A DNA stretch of 35,875 bases from JAGOUY01 sp964562155 (GTDB taxonomy: Bacteria; Patescibacteriota; Patescibacteriia; 2-12-FULL-60-25): positions 1 to 35,875 of the forward strand of contig CAZLRU010000013.1 of assembly GCA_964562155.1 (NCBI GenBank), read 5' to 3'. Below, piece by piece: positions 1 through 6,732 of the stretch. The first letter of the stretch is position 1. Every line of letters begins with the position of its first letter. The notes beneath the pieces were generated by a model. That model did not search any database, was not told the DNA's origin, and saw nothing but the letters and a program-made list of their open reading frames with translations. Both the position numbers and the translations under genes were made by a program.

Positions 1-1
1 T

Positions 2-76
2 TGGTAGCTCCTAGGGGAGTCGAACCCCTCTTAACGGCTTGAAAAGCCGCTGTCCTAACCGATAGACGAAGGAGCC
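2..76 (-). tRNA. tRNA-Glu (anticodon UUC)
   Basis: The minus strand folds as a complete cloverleaf: 7-bp acceptor (first pair G-U), D arm, anticodon stem GCGGC/GCCGT with loop TTTTCAA giving anticodon TTC, T arm GGGGT/CCCTA-type stem with TTCGA in the loop, and an encoded 3' CCA (TGG at 2-4 on the plus strand). The length of 75 bases including CCA is normal. No tRNA neighbours are visible. Confidence 0.95.
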
Positions 77-147
77 ATAAGGCGCCACGAGAATATCGGT
101 TTTTGACCTCTACGTCAAGATTGGTGAGTAGAATAACAGAGGAGTCC

Positions 148-531
148 TTATTTTTGAAGTTTTACCCAGCTTCCCTTTATGTATTCAGCAACGGTCTCAC
201 AAGTCATATAGTCCGACGTGGACCAATCGATAGCGGTCACGGGGCTCTCATGCCCCTTTGCGTGAGTGCCTTTGGCGGTAAAATTGTACAAATGGTCTGG
301 ATCACCTTCAATGGTAAATTCAACGCCAATGAGCTGATCCTGAGCATTTCTCTTCTCGGCTCTTGGAATCAACTTCGCGGATTCTATCCCCGTTAAAGTT
401 GCAAGATTGTTTCGTACTTCTTCCACCGAAAATGGATGTGCTTCAACTTCAATAAGCGGACGAGGAGGACGGGTCTCTTTTTTTGGTAGGGGGATGACGT
501 TTGAGGGGCGTTCAGGGGGTTTTTCTCCCAT
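148..531 (-). CDS. Hypothetical protein, 127 aa
   Basis: I do not recognise a family. The start ATG at 531 was chosen because an upstream in-frame start at 651 would run back into the cytochrome b5-like gene that ends at 560. The protein has a basic, proline-rich N-terminus (residues 5-26) followed by a mixed acidic/basic soluble domain (about 30-127) and no signal peptide or membrane segment. The last 35 residues are Trp/Tyr-containing (IDWSTSDYM, YIKGSWVKL), suggesting a small folded domain. It lies 28 bases downstream of the b5-like gene on the same strand and may be cotranscribed. No clear Shine-Dalgarno sequence is present. Confidence 0.6.
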   Translation of the reverse strand: MGEKPPERPSNVIPLPKKETRPPRPLIEVEAHPFSVEEVRNNLATLTGIESAKLIPRAEKRNAQDQLIGVEFTIEGDPDHLYNFTAKGTHAKGHESPVTAIDWSTSDYMTCETVAEYIKGSWVKLQK

Positions 532-559
532 ACTGATGAAGGTAGATTGAGTAAAAAGA

Positions 560-1186
560 TTATTTCTGCACCATCCCAACCTTAAATGTCTCCAACGTCT
601 GTTTCGCGTTGGCGTTGCTTCCGTGCTGACCTTGAAACGCGGACGTACCATCTTTTCCGCAGATGCTAAGAATGCCTTGACTACCCCCCGGGTGTTTGTT
701 GATCCAGCTTGTCAGATTGTATACGCTCCCATTAATGATGCTCCAGCAATCGCTCGCGCTGTTGTGCGCAGCGACTTGTGTGGTGGTGAAGGTGTTTGTG
801 GGTGCGGGTGCTTGTGTGGGTGCGGTTACCGATCCTGTGCTTGTTACAACTCGCAATCGTGAAGCTGTGAAAGTCGATCCTTTGACTACTCCCATGGCGC
901 GTAACTCATTGCCGACCTTTAACTCTTTTGAAGGGATGATCTTCCCGTTTGCGCCTGCAAGCGATGCCTTGGGGGCAAGTTTGAGCGTGTATGTCTTCTT
1001 GTCTGGTGTCTTTACGGTGATGACGGTACCTCTGACCCGAATAACGAATAAAGTAAGAGTTGTCTGAGCGGGGGCGCGCATAACCGGCAAAGCAGGTTTT
1101 TGGGGAGCCATTGATACAGCCAGTATGGGAGCGGGAATAATGAGGGCGGCCGATAGGACGAGAGAAACGGAAAGATATTTGCTCAT
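560..1186 (-). CDS. Secreted cytochrome b5-like heme-binding domain protein
   Basis: The 208-aa product starts with a signal peptide (MSKY, then a hydrophobic core to about residue 24, AVSMA cleavage region). Residues 45-115 form a small beta-rich module (VRGTVITV ... KVGNELRAMG) resembling DUF5666/OB-like repeats. A Pro/Thr linker (120-135) leads into a cytochrome b5-type domain at about 136-206. That domain has the diagnostic HPGG motif at 165-168 (axial heme ligand H165) and a second candidate ligand H188 in QGQHG. Known b5 domains carry one electron on a bis-His heme; some relatives bind sterols or other ligands instead. The exported location and fusion to a beta module suggest an extracytoplasmic redox or heme-binding role, which is inferred. 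It is divergent from the membrane protein gene at 1220. Confidence 0.85.
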   Translation of the reverse strand: MSKYLSVSLVLSAALIIPAPILAVSMAPQKPALPVMRAPAQTTLTLFVIRVRGTVITVKTPDKKTYTLKLAPKASLAGANGKIIPSKELKVGNELRAMGVVKGSTFTASRLRVVTSTGSVTAPTQAPAPTNTFTTTQVAAHNSASDCWSIINGSVYNLTSWINKHPGGSQGILSICGKDGTSAFQGQHGSNANAKQTLETFKVGMVQK

Positions 1187-1219
1187 AAAGATATTCTGTA
1201 TGTTACCATACTGTCAGAT

Positions 1220-2050
1220 ATGCAAGAATCATTTTTTCAGCGCCAGATCATTCCTCTTGTGCTCACGGTTGTCGTATTCTTGGCGCTTGTCGGCCTTCTA
1301 TTTTTGGAGATATTGGGACTGAATCACTTCACGACCACCGACATTCTTCTGCAGCTTCGTTGGTGGGACGTTCTTATTGGTCTTACAATTTACCTAAAGA
1401 CCTCCATTGATTTTGCCATGTACATCGGTCGTTTGATGGATAAATACCCCACCTGGAAAGGACGAGTGGCCATCGAAATCGGAACAGCGTTTGGGAATGC
1501 CGCAGGAACATTAATCGTTTTGTTGATCTGGACCTTCTTCAAAGAAATAAAGTGGTTATTGGCTCTCATGATCTTCGTGGCCGCCCTTGTCCTCTTTAAG
1601 CTCGCCGAAGACAGCCTGGAACACGCGAAAGATCAGGATAGTCGCATGCCCGGCTGGTTTCGTCATACGGTCGAATGGTTTGAGCATGGTTTGAGCAAGG
1701 TTAATAAAGCCATCGCCCCTATCTTGAAGCACGTGATCCCGGATCTGCGTCTTAAAGATGAGATAAAAAAAGGATTCTGGCCCCTCTTTGTGGCCGCCTT
1801 CACCGTTCCCTTCATCCTCGGCCTGGATGACTTTGCCGGATATGTACCGCTCTTCAGTGTTGTGAATGTATTTGGCTTCAGTATCGGCGTATTCGCGGGA
1901 CACATGATTCTAAATATTCTTTTATATCTTTCTCCTTCCCGCACCATCAAAGCCGTTAAACATCCTATTATCTCCTTTCTCGGCTCCATCGCCTTCGTTG
2001 GCCTCGGTGTTTGGGGGTTGATCGAAGTGGTGAAGATGCTAGCGCATTAA
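1220..2050 (+). CDS. Polytopic membrane protein, possible LysE/TerC-like transporter
   Basis: The 276-aa protein has about seven hydrophobic segments (near residues 10-33, 48-70, 85-107, 111-128, 187-203, 212-237 and 248-270) and a hydrophilic cytoplasmic loop at about 130-185. The two halves each carry a DFAxY motif (DFAMY at 64-68, DFAGY at 204-208), both followed by a glycine-rich helix. This looks like a pseudo-twofold duplication as in the LysE/TerC/CadD transporter superfamily. Family assignment is inference; an uncharacterised membrane protein is the safe label. A -10-like CATACT lies 6-7 bases before the ATG and there is no Shine-Dalgarno sequence, so the mRNA may be leaderless. The DAO-family gene follows 27 bases downstream. 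Confidence 0.75.
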   Translation: MQESFFQRQIIPLVLTVVVFLALVGLLFLEILGLNHFTTTDILLQLRWWDVLIGLTIYLKTSIDFAMYIGRLMDKYPTWKGRVAIEIGTAFGNAAGTLIVLLIWTFFKEIKWLLALMIFVAALVLFKLAEDSLEHAKDQDSRMPGWFRHTVEWFEHGLSKVNKAIAPILKHVIPDLRLKDEIKKGFWPLFVAAFTVPFILGLDDFAGYVPLFSVVNVFGFSIGVFAGHMILNILLYLSPSRTIKAVKHPIISFLGSIAFVGLGVWGLIEVVKMLAH

Positions 2051-2062
2051 TCGACTCGCATC

Positions 2063-2071
2063 TGGTATGAT
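2063..2071 (+). promoter_or_regulatory. Extended -10 promoter of the DAO-family gene
   Basis: TGGTATGAT is an extended -10 (TGn + TATGAT, 5/6 to TATAAT). It ends 6 bases before the ATG at 2078, which would place the transcription start on or next to the start codon, a leaderless mRNA. Confidence 0.5.
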
Positions 2072-2077
2072 GGGCGC

Positions 2078-3454
2078 ATGCTTCAGTCTCCTTGGTTGTA
2101 CCAACTAAAACGCACCCGGCCTGTTCATCGCCTGCACGAGTATCAACGCAGCGATGTGATTATCATTGGCGCCGGTATTTCTGGTGCCGTCACGGCCTAC
2201 CATGTACTGCGCGATACACCGTACAGCGTGATGCTTATTGACGCACATCGCGTTGGTCATGGCGCGTCCGGGAAGAATGCGGGCTACATGCTTGCGGATA
2301 TCGAACGCCCTCTTAAGGAGCTGGTCGATGAAGTGGGGGAGGACGAGTTAAAAAACGGAATCAAGGCTCTTGATACAAGTTGGGATATCCTGGATGAAAT
2401 GCGGGGTGATCTCAATCTCATGACCCCATTATTCCCTGGCCAGGGTCATTACGGCTATGTGAAATGGGAAGCATTTTTAATGGATCTCGAGAATTTTTAT
2501 TGGAAACGCGAAGCGGGGATCTCATTTCGGCTCTTTAAAGTCAGACAAGATTCAGCTTGGATCAAAGATATTCCCACACGTTATGAAGGGCTCTGGGAGC
2601 AAGCGTCACCCGACGAGGTTATGGCGCTGCTCGAACATGATGGAGAAGAGTTTCAGGCGGTCGGTTTTCGCCGTATGGCGTGCGGCAACAGCGCGCTTCT
2701 CTCTGAAGAAATTGTGCAGGCTCTCATGACTCGCTTTGGCCAACGGTTCTCCATCTTCGAAGATACTCACGTCACCGAAGTTCAGTGTTCGCATACCTCG
2801 GTCCACGTTCGAGCCGGCTCTGTTGGCGTTGATGGCAAATGGGCGGTCCTTTGTACGAATGGATTTGAACAATTTCATATCAAAGATGCCGATGGTGCTT
2901 CACTCGAGCCCAAGTTCCACACGCTCGTGACAGGTGAGGTTGCGTACATGGAGGGCTTTTTGCAAGATATCGCCAAACCTTCCGGCGGCTTTCTCTACGT
3001 CGATTCGACAAAGCCTAGTGAGGACCCGTACCTCTACGTGTCCCGTCGTCCCTTCGAGTTCGAATCCAAGCCAAAAACCCTTATTTGTTTGGGTGGTCCC
3101 GAATATATCCTGCCGGAAGATACGGACTACGATCCCTTTCATGAGTTTCCAGCACATGCCGAGAAAGACTTTCAGCGATTCCTTCAGAGCAAGCAGCGCC
3201 TGGTGGGGAAAGATGATGAGCGTATCTTCCGCTGGCACGGCCTCATGGGCTACACGCCTAATCGTGTCCGTTGCATTGGCTTTGAGCCCTGTGAGCCAAC
3301 GCTGCTTTACAATCTTGGATGTAATGGTCTCGGTCTCATGCCTTCGATGTACGGCGGCTGGAAAATTGCTCAGCTCCTTATCAATAAAGATGACGGAGTG
3401 CGCCTCTTCGATCCAAAGGATCGACGGTGTGTATTGCCGATAAAAAAAGCATAA
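2078..3454 (+). CDS. FAD-dependent oxidoreductase, DAO (glycine/D-amino-acid oxidase-like) family
   Basis: This 458-aa flavoenzyme opens with a Rossmann dinucleotide-binding motif GAGISG at 31-36, preceded by the hydrophobic strand DVIII. It is followed by an acidic end of strand 2 (LIDAHRVGHGASGKNAGYM), the pattern typical of DAO-family proteins such as glycine oxidase, sarcosine oxidase and the PuuB/OrdL group. The C-terminal FAD-contacting region has RWHGLMGYTPNRV and YNLGCNGLGLMPSMYGG (about 387-435). Length suits a monomeric sarcosine/gamma-glutamylputrescine oxidase-type enzyme, but the substrate cannot be read from sequence. The enzyme would be cytosolic, with no signal peptide. It converges with the orphan gene ending at 3487. 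A -10 box directly upstream suggests its own promoter. Confidence 0.85.
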   Translation: MLQSPWLYQLKRTRPVHRLHEYQRSDVIIIGAGISGAVTAYHVLRDTPYSVMLIDAHRVGHGASGKNAGYMLADIERPLKELVDEVGEDELKNGIKALDTSWDILDEMRGDLNLMTPLFPGQGHYGYVKWEAFLMDLENFYWKREAGISFRLFKVRQDSAWIKDIPTRYEGLWEQASPDEVMALLEHDGEEFQAVGFRRMACGNSALLSEEIVQALMTRFGQRFSIFEDTHVTEVQCSHTSVHVRAGSVGVDGKWAVLCTNGFEQFHIKDADGASLEPKFHTLVTGEVAYMEGFLQDIAKPSGGFLYVDSTKPSEDPYLYVSRRPFEFESKPKTLICLGGPEYILPEDTDYDPFHEFPAHAEKDFQRFLQSKQRLVGKDDERIFRWHGLMGYTPNRVRCIGFEPCEPTLLYNLGCNGLGLMPSMYGGWKIAQLLINKDDGVRLFDPKDRRCVLPIKKA

Positions 3455-3486
3455 CCCACGGTTCGGATGTCTCCTACAGCGTGGGG

Positions 3487-4185
3487 TTAGAGAGTGTGGA
3501 AATTTGTGATATAGATGATCCCTGCTCGCTTATTGTGAGCGATGGGAATGGCGCCCTGTTGAAGTGCGGCAAGACCCATCTTTATAATGCTCAGTTCTTC
3601 GAGATGAGAATAGGTCTCGATGATGTTAATGGTGTAAGCGGCGAATCGTGCCACGGTTAACAGAGCGTCTTGCTTAAGAGGGGACGCGTCTCCATAGCGG
3701 CGTTGCAACATCTCGTGGATTTGATCGAACCCATGTGGATACCAAGCCCGATGTGAAGCAATGTTTGAAATGAGCGTCGATTGCACCATCGTGCCCAACA
3801 GCTTGAGCGCAAGCGAGTAAAACGAGTGCATGCTACCTTCAAGGGCGGTACAGATTTGAGGAGAGAACCATCCAAGGTTGAGGAGGTCTCCCTCCGTCAT
3901 TTCTGAGGGGAGAGCGATAACAGCTTTAAAAGGCATCAAGCCGGTGAGGAGTTGCCGCCAGGGAGCGACTCCTTGCTCGAGAAGGGGCTGATGCGGCAGC
4001 GGACTTTGCTCAGACAGGATTGAGAGCGTCGTAAGGAGTAAATGGCCCACGGCCTGCGGACCGTGGTCAGCGATAGCGGCCTGCGAGGGTCGGAGGAATC
4101 TCCTTCTTCCGGAGCCGAAGATTATCAGTCGGTCAGATCCGCGAGTCATAGCTGCACAGACCCGACGCTCTACCTCTATATCCAT
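3487..4185 (-). CDS. Hypothetical protein, 232 aa
   Basis: No family is recognised. The product is soluble, mostly helical in appearance, with a basic N-terminus (residues 8-32, several Arg and Gly) and a long middle of Leu-rich amphipathic stretches. There is no signal peptide, no nucleotide-binding loop and no Cys cluster. The start is uncertain: ATG at 4185 is the longest choice and the internal M13 is an alternative. It converges with the DAO-family gene, leaving 32 bases between stops. Within that gap CCCACG (3455-3460) and CGTGGG (3480-3485) could pair, but no T-tract follows, so I do not call a terminator. Confidence 0.55.
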   Translation of the reverse strand: MDIEVERRVCAAMTRGSDRLIIFGSGRRRFLRPSQAAIADHGPQAVGHLLLTTLSILSEQSPLPHQPLLEQGVAPWRQLLTGLMPFKAVIALPSEMTEGDLLNLGWFSPQICTALEGSMHSFYSLALKLLGTMVQSTLISNIASHRAWYPHGFDQIHEMLQRRYGDASPLKQDALLTVARFAAYTINIIETYSHLEELSIIKMGLAALQQGAIPIAHNKRAGIIYITNFHTL

Positions 4186-4351
4186 GATGGGCCTCCGGAC
4201 AGAGCTAAGCAGGTTTTTGTGTATCTATCAATGGAGTATGTGGTAAAAAGGCGGAAGGATAAAAACAAAAAAGAGCAGAGCAAGCCTGTTTATAGCTAAA
4301 AAAGCCTTGTGAGAGTGGTCTGGCTGCTATGGTACGTCATCACGTTCGTTC

Positions 4352-4397
4352 CTCGATGAGACCGACATGTTGTTTAGACAGTGTCGGCCCGGTCGAG
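4352..4397 (-). other. Imperfect hairpin downstream of metK
   Basis: Below the metK stop, CTCGA/TCGAG (4352-4356 and 4393-4397) and CCGACA/TGTCGG (4362-4367 and 4382-4387) form a two-part stem around a 14-base loop. There is no U-tract on either strand. It may stabilise the metK 3' end or act as a weak terminator. The rest of 4186-4410 holds nothing I recognise. Confidence 0.35.
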
Positions 4398-4410
4398 AAA
4401 TAAAAGAATA

Positions 4411-5469
4411 TTAGGCGACAATTTCTTCCCAAGGTAATCCGGTTTTTCCAAAGTGCCCGTAAGCAGCCGTTTGCTGAAAGATGGGGCGACGTAAGCCAAG
4501 TTGTTCAATAATCGCTTGAGGACGAAAGTCGTATTTTGCCAGAATTGCGCGATCAATCGCCTTGCCATCTTGGTCGATCGCTTCAACCATGAGCGGATCA
4601 ATCCGGCCAATCGCGTAGGCGACGGATACCAAGCAGGATTTTGCATGGCCTTGGGCTACCAAATTTTTGGCCACAAAGCGCGCCATATACGCAGCAGAAC
4701 GATCAACCTTCGTGGAGTCTTTACCAGAGAAGGCGCCACCACCATGCGGAGCGAGCCCGCAGTAGGTGTCCACCATAATTTTGCGACCCGTAAGACCCGC
4801 GTCAGCCTCAAAACCACCTTGAATGAAGACACCCGTTGGATTGGTAAGAACTTCGATGCCGGTTAAGTCGCCAATAATGGGTTGAATCAATTTGTTGATC
4901 AATGTTTCACGGATGACTTCTTGCGATACATCGGCGGCATGCTGGGTGCTCACAAGCACAATCGCCACCTTCCCGTCCTTCATGGTGATCTGGGTTTTTC
5001 CATCTGGACGCAGCCAGGCGCATTCAGGGTCTTCGCGGCGCAGGCGTTCGAGTCCTTTGGCTAAGGCGTGAACAAGCACGATCGCCTTTGGCATTTTTTC
5101 AGGAGTCTCATCGCAGGCAAACCCATACATGATGCCTTGATCACCGGCTCCACCTGGATTTACGCCTTGAGCAATATCTGGAGATTGTTGCGCCAAGTGC
5201 ACGATCACCTTAATAGGTTCGGTGTAGCCAATGTCGGCATACACCTTTCTCACGATCGCCTCTACATCGACAGTGGCACGGCTCGTGACCTCACCACCGA
5301 TCACAACAAGACCGTGCGATCCAAATGACTCAACGGCCACACGGCTTGTTGGGTCTTCTTTTAAAAACGCATCCAAAATCGCATCAGAAATTTGGTCGCA
5401 AACTTTATCTGGGTGACCGGACGTAACAGATTCAACGGTGTAGGTGGAAAAGGGGAGAGCAGACATCAT
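4411..5469 (-). CDS. metK: S-adenosylmethionine synthetase
   Basis: MetK condenses ATP and L-methionine into SAM, releasing phosphate and pyrophosphate, in the cytosol; it normally works as a tetramer. The 352-aa product has the N-terminal ESVTSGHPDK motif (13-22, catalytic His19), the signature GAGDQGIMYGFACDET (about 106-121), and the second signature GGGAFSGKDSTKVDRSAAY with its phosphate-binding Lys residues (about 237-255). The usual P of KDPxKVDRS is S here. It is shorter than the roughly 384 aa of E. coli MetK, with shortened loops rather than a missing domain. ATG codons at 5469 and 5466 are both possible starts. A SAM-I riboswitch and terminator sit directly upstream, so the gene should be shut off by its own product. 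Confidence 0.97.
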   Translation of the reverse strand: MMSALPFSTYTVESVTSGHPDKVCDQISDAILDAFLKEDPTSRVAVESFGSHGLVVIGGEVTSRATVDVEAIVRKVYADIGYTEPIKVIVHLAQQSPDIAQGVNPGGAGDQGIMYGFACDETPEKMPKAIVLVHALAKGLERLRREDPECAWLRPDGKTQITMKDGKVAIVLVSTQHAADVSQEVIRETLINKLIQPIIGDLTGIEVLTNPTGVFIQGGFEADAGLTGRKIMVDTYCGLAPHGGGAFSGKDSTKVDRSAAYMARFVAKNLVAQGHAKSCLVSVAYAIGRIDPLMVEAIDQDGKAIDRAILAKYDFRPQAIIEQLGLRRPIFQQTAAYGHFGKTGLPWEEIVA

Positions 5470-5479
5470 AAGAGATAAA

Positions 5480-5508
5480 TAAAAAACTCTTTATCGTTCG
5501 AAAAAGAG
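5480..5508 (-). terminator. Riboswitch-controlled intrinsic terminator before metK
   Basis: On the minus strand CTCTTT and AAAGAG pair, extended inward past one T-T mismatch by TCG/CGA, followed by TTTTTTATTT. The T-tract ends about 10 bases before the metK ATG. It is the expression platform of the upstream SAM-I aptamer. Confidence 0.8.
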
Positions 5509-5524
5509 GTGGCATACAAAATGC

Positions 5525-5656
5525 GTTATCTTTTCCGACGGCGCACGATCGTTGTTACACGGTCGCACTATCGGTTGGAAGTAGCACCTGCCTTGTAAAA
5601 GGTGGTTGCCGGCAGACTCATAACGGGCCAATTCCCTGGTCTACACTCTGGATAAC
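5525..5656 (-). promoter_or_regulatory. SAM-I (S-box) riboswitch controlling metK
   Basis: The minus strand shows the S-box consensus in order: GTTATC (5' P1, 5656-5651) followed by CAGAG, GGGAATTGGCCC (5636-5625), TATGAG, GCCGGCAACC (core GGCAACC at 5610-5604), the P3-region AGGTGCTAC (5589-5581), and GATAAC (3' P1, 5530-5525) closing P1 perfectly. In the ligand-free state GGAAAAGA (5536-5529), which overlaps the 3' side of P1, could pair with the terminator arm TCTTTTTC (5507-5500). That gives a plausible antiterminator: SAM stabilises P1, frees the terminator and stops metK transcription. The aptamer call is sequence-based; the switching scheme is inferred. Confidence 0.9.
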
Positions 5657-5675
5657 TTCTTCAATTGTGAGTTCT

Positions 5676-5704
5676 ACGCTAACGGATGGTCGTTTCTTGG
5701 TCAA
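5676..5704 (-). promoter_or_regulatory. Putative promoter of the SAM riboswitch-metK transcript
   Basis: TTGACC (5704-5699) is separated by exactly 17 bases from TAGCGT (5681-5676), about 20 bases upstream of the aptamer. The -35 is good (5/6); the -10 is weak. Confidence 0.4.
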
Positions 5705-6216
5705 GAGAGCCGGCAGATCGATAGCTCGCATCGCACGATCTCTTGTTTCTTATTATCATACCCAATCGTCGCAAAAATGGTTCCATCATTTGGATTCAAA
5801 ACATGTTCAATGATGGATCGGAACGAGGGAAAGAGGTCTCCGGCCAGCAGCTCTTCTCGGGTCACCCAATTCAGCTCTCCCTCCTCTGTTGAGTGCAGTT
5901 CTCCCTCGGCGTAGTCGCCAGAAAAATGAAACACCATCCAATCGTAAGGCTCGCCTTTCACGGGTTCAATTTCCAAAATAACCGCTTCAAGCCGAATGTT
6001 TTTGACGGTAATACCAGCCTCTTCTTGCAGTTCCCGTGCAGCTGCGGCATATGGATTCTCGCCTGGTTCCACCTTGCCTCCAACGGGCATGAAAAATCCA
6101 GGCGCATAGCGTTTATGCATCGAGCGTTTTAGCATCAAATACCGATCGTCCTTTCTCACCAACATGTTGGCGCAGATAACCTGCGAATGAACGTGAGGAA
6201 GGGGATTGAGCGGCAT
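5701..6216 (-). CDS. Nudix hydrolase (MutT-like)
   Basis: The 171-aa protein carries a complete Nudix box, GGKVEPGENPYAAAAREL followed by QEEAGI (about residues 46-69), with the REL-EE metal-binding glutamates that coordinate Mg2+ for hydrolysis of nucleoside diphosphates linked to another moiety. The N-terminal strand ANMLVRKDDRYLMLKRS matches 8-oxo-dGTPase-like Nudix folds. The substrate is not predictable; house-cleaning of damaged nucleotides is a common role. The C-terminal 35 residues extend beyond the fold (IFATIGYDNKK...). It ends just upstream of the metK promoter and is divergent from the GNAT gene at 6274. Confidence 0.9.
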   Translation of the reverse strand: MPLNPLPHVHSQVICANMLVRKDDRYLMLKRSMHKRYAPGFFMPVGGKVEPGENPYAAAARELQEEAGITVKNIRLEAVILEIEPVKGEPYDWMVFHFSGDYAEGELHSTEEGELNWVTREELLAGDLFPSFRSIIEHVLNPNDGTIFATIGYDNKKQEIVRCELSICRLS

Positions 6217-6227
6217 AGATGAGTCAT

Positions 6228-6236
6228 CTTATAACA
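6228..6236 (-). promoter_or_regulatory. Extended -10 promoter of the Nudix gene
   Basis: The minus strand reads TGTTATAAG, an extended -10 (TGn + TATAAG, 5/6), ending 11 bases before the ATG at 6216. The predicted leader is only about 5 bases. Confidence 0.4.
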
Positions 6237-6273
6237 CATTGCCCTTTCCCCGCCCATCTTTTACCCTGTCTTT

Positions 6274-6708
6274 ATGATTTCCTACGCTTTTTTGACTCTT
6301 CCGGATCTTCAAGAGACCGACGTACCCGTTATCAAATCGCTGGTCGAGCAACTCGTAAACCATCCAACAGAGCTTGATCGCGGACGCATCGAGCTCATTC
6401 TTGGTCGTGCGAGTCTCCTAATCGCTCGTAACGAAGAAGGGAGGATCGTTGGGATGGCTTCGCTCTATCGCATCCCGCTCTTCAGTCGTACGGTCGGTCG
6501 TGTTGAGGACGTGGTTGTTGATGCAAACACGCGCGGACAAGGCGTAGGTCGCGGACTTATGGAGCACTTGATCGAGGAAGCGAAACATCAAGGCATTAGT
6601 CGTCTCTTTCTTACGAGTCGTCCCGACCGTATTGAGGCTAATCAACTCTATCAGCGTCTCGGCTTCACTATCTACGAAACAAATCCATATAAAATGGATT
6701 TGTCATAG
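6274..6708 (+). CDS. GNAT-family N-acetyltransferase
   Basis: The 144-aa protein spans a single GNAT domain. Motif A is VEDVVVDANTRGQGVGRGL with the acetyl-CoA pyrophosphate-binding R/Q-x-x-G-x-G/A loop (RGQGVG at about 88-93). It is followed by helix alpha3 (MEHLIEEAKHQG), motif B strand RLFLTSRP and the C-terminal NQLYQRLGFTIYETNPYKM typical of the fold. The acceptor substrate is unknown and could be an amine, aminoglycoside or protein N-terminus. It is divergent from the Nudix gene and convergent with the pilB-like gene, separated from the latter by 24 bases. Confidence 0.88.
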   Translation: MISYAFLTLPDLQETDVPVIKSLVEQLVNHPTELDRGRIELILGRASLLIARNEEGRIVGMASLYRIPLFSRTVGRVEDVVVDANTRGQGVGRGLMEHLIEEAKHQGISRLFLTSRPDRIEANQLYQRLGFTIYETNPYKMDLS

Positions 6709-6732
6709 GGGTTGCGGAGAAGAGGGGGAGGG

